Source: Acinetobacter sp. ANC 4805 (GTDB lineage Bacteria > Pseudomonadota > Gammaproteobacteria > Pseudomonadales > Moraxellaceae). Taken from it: a DNA stretch of 64,000 nucleotides. A program made the translations under genes and the position numbers. A model generated the notes under the pieces. It saw only the letters and a program-made list of their open reading frames with translations. It was not told the origin of the DNA and ran no database searches. Of this stretch, positions 63,371 through 64,000 are shown one piece after another. Location: positions 1-64,000 of the forward strand of contig NZ_JAKZGD010000012.1 of assembly GCF_022549495.1 (NCBI RefSeq), written 5' to 3'. The first letter of the stretch is position 1. Every line of letters begins with the position of its first letter.

Positions 63371-64000
63371 GTGTTCGGCATAACAGATTTAACCACTTTC
63401 ATTATTGGTACAATCTTAATTGTGTTATTGCCTGGCCCAAACTCTTTATATGTAATGTCAGTCGCTTCACGCTAATGGTATTCGTACAGGTTATGCAGCG
63501 GCATGTGGCGTATTCACAGGTGATTCCATTTTAATCCTGTGTACAGTCTTAGGTGCGGCATCATTATTAAAAGCCTTCCCGATTTTATTTGTCGTTTTAA
63601 AATTAACAGGCGCTTGTTATCTCGCCTATCTAGGTTTCAAACTATTACAAAGTGCGTATCAGACATGGAATAAGCCTCCACACCCTACAGAAATGGCTGA
63701 TTTACCACGTTTAGATCAAATTCATCCCTATCGTACCGCCCTCAGTATCAGTTTACTCAATCCTAAAGCGATTCTGTTTTTCCTGTCTTTTTTCGTGCAA
63801 TTTGTACAACCCAATTATGCTTATCCAGCACTCAGCTTTCTAATCTTAGCCATCATTGTGCAACTGGTAAGTTTCACATATCTGACTGCTTTGATTTTTT
63901 CAGGTGTTAAATTAGCAAACTTTTTCAAACATAATTATAAACTTGCCGCTGGAGGTGTTTTTAGCGTAGGTATTTTATTCTTTATTTTTGGATTACGACT
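63371..64000 (+). pseudogene. leuE: LysE/RhtB-family exporter (LeuE-like), frameshifted and cut by window end
   Basis: GTG at 63371 opens FGITDLTTFIIGTILIVLLPGPNSLYVMSVASR, then hits TAA at 63473. One extra T at about 63473 explains it: in the shifted frame the protein goes on as NGIRTGYAAACGVFTGDSIL, LLNPKAILFFLSFFVQFV and FSVGILFFIFGLR to the window end. The parts together are a normal RhtB/LeuE amino-acid exporter. Either a recent inactivating frameshift or a base-call error. The C-terminus lies outside the window. Confidence 0.85.

Noticed and set aside
63460..63490. Programmed frameshift in the leuE-like gene
   Set aside because: No slippery heptamer or downstream structure is visible; a single-base insertion or base-call error is simpler.

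Overview
The window is a stretch of an Acinetobacter-like chromosome (Moraxellaceae, Gammaproteobacteria). The evidence is an AT-rich base composition, the protein families and their order: cvpA/purF/pyrD next to gspL/gspM, sixA and gpsA; a full isc operon; recA with a long palindromic 5' leader; a PACE efflux gene (aceI type) divergent from a LysR gene; and a class III adenylate cyclase. I cannot name the species. Nearly all of the window is ordinary core chromosome, read on both strands. There is no rRNA, tRNA, CRISPR array or intact mobile element that I can see.

Layout. 1-8.9 kb (all minus): 5' part of ahpF; a three-gene unit of a membrane protein plus two TelA-family proteins; a hotdog thioesterase; a fatty-acid desaturase with a PaaX-like regulator upstream; uppP; and a membrane M48-like protein whose zinc ligands are gone. 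8.9-12.1 kb: pyrD-cvpA-purF (minus). 12.1-15.3 kb: an accessory insertion holding the 3' end of an unidentified decayed gene, a wrecked IS3-family transposase and an AT-rich NarL-type two-component system. 15.3-19.2 kb (minus): gspL-gspM, sixA, gpsA, nitroreductase. 19.3-22.5 kb: two small lipoproteins, pgk, a DUF2237 gene and a yceF-type maf. 22.7-24.4 kb: a solitary DUF262+HNH protein of the GmrSD/SspE kind, a probable defence gene. 24.4-26.7 kb: an SmvA-like exporter with a divergent TetR gene and a palindromic operator. 26.7-27.9 kb: a small island of candidate orphan immunity-type genes. 27.9-35.9 kb: lipid and secondary metabolism (serine hydrolase, MaoC hydratase, two-domain FabG, thiolase with a low-complexity N-terminal extension, tandem GST-N protein, RraA, NAD-binding protein).

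36-41 kb: rpsT, histidine phosphatase, cysQ, a yrfG-type nucleotidase, hslR, recA-recX and the SRP RNA gene (minus). 41.3-46 kb: a CpoB-like protein, ppiD, HU, a phasin-like protein and an SCP2/UbiJ-like membrane-anchored coiled-coil protein. 46.1-51.5 kb: iscR-iscS-iscU-iscA-hscB-hscA-fdx, with two IscR-like palindromes upstream. 51.6-58 kb (minus): a hypothetical protein, membrane adenylate cyclase, HIT protein and mfd. 58-64 kb: an orphan AT-rich gene, an SDR, a DUF4291 gene broken by an in-frame TGA, aceI/aceR, talB and a frameshifted leuE-like gene cut by the window end.

The most useful observations are: (1) an M48-family pseudoprotease with all three zinc ligands replaced; (2) the DUF262-HNH candidate defence gene; (3) the decayed IS plus two-component system wedged between core genes; (4) the TelA-pair operon; (5) a thiolase with two plausible translation starts; (6) the recA leader hairpin; (7) the tandem IscR sites; and (8) two genes broken by single events (DUF4291, leuE) that are easily overlooked. 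All assignments come from reading sequence motifs; no database search was run.
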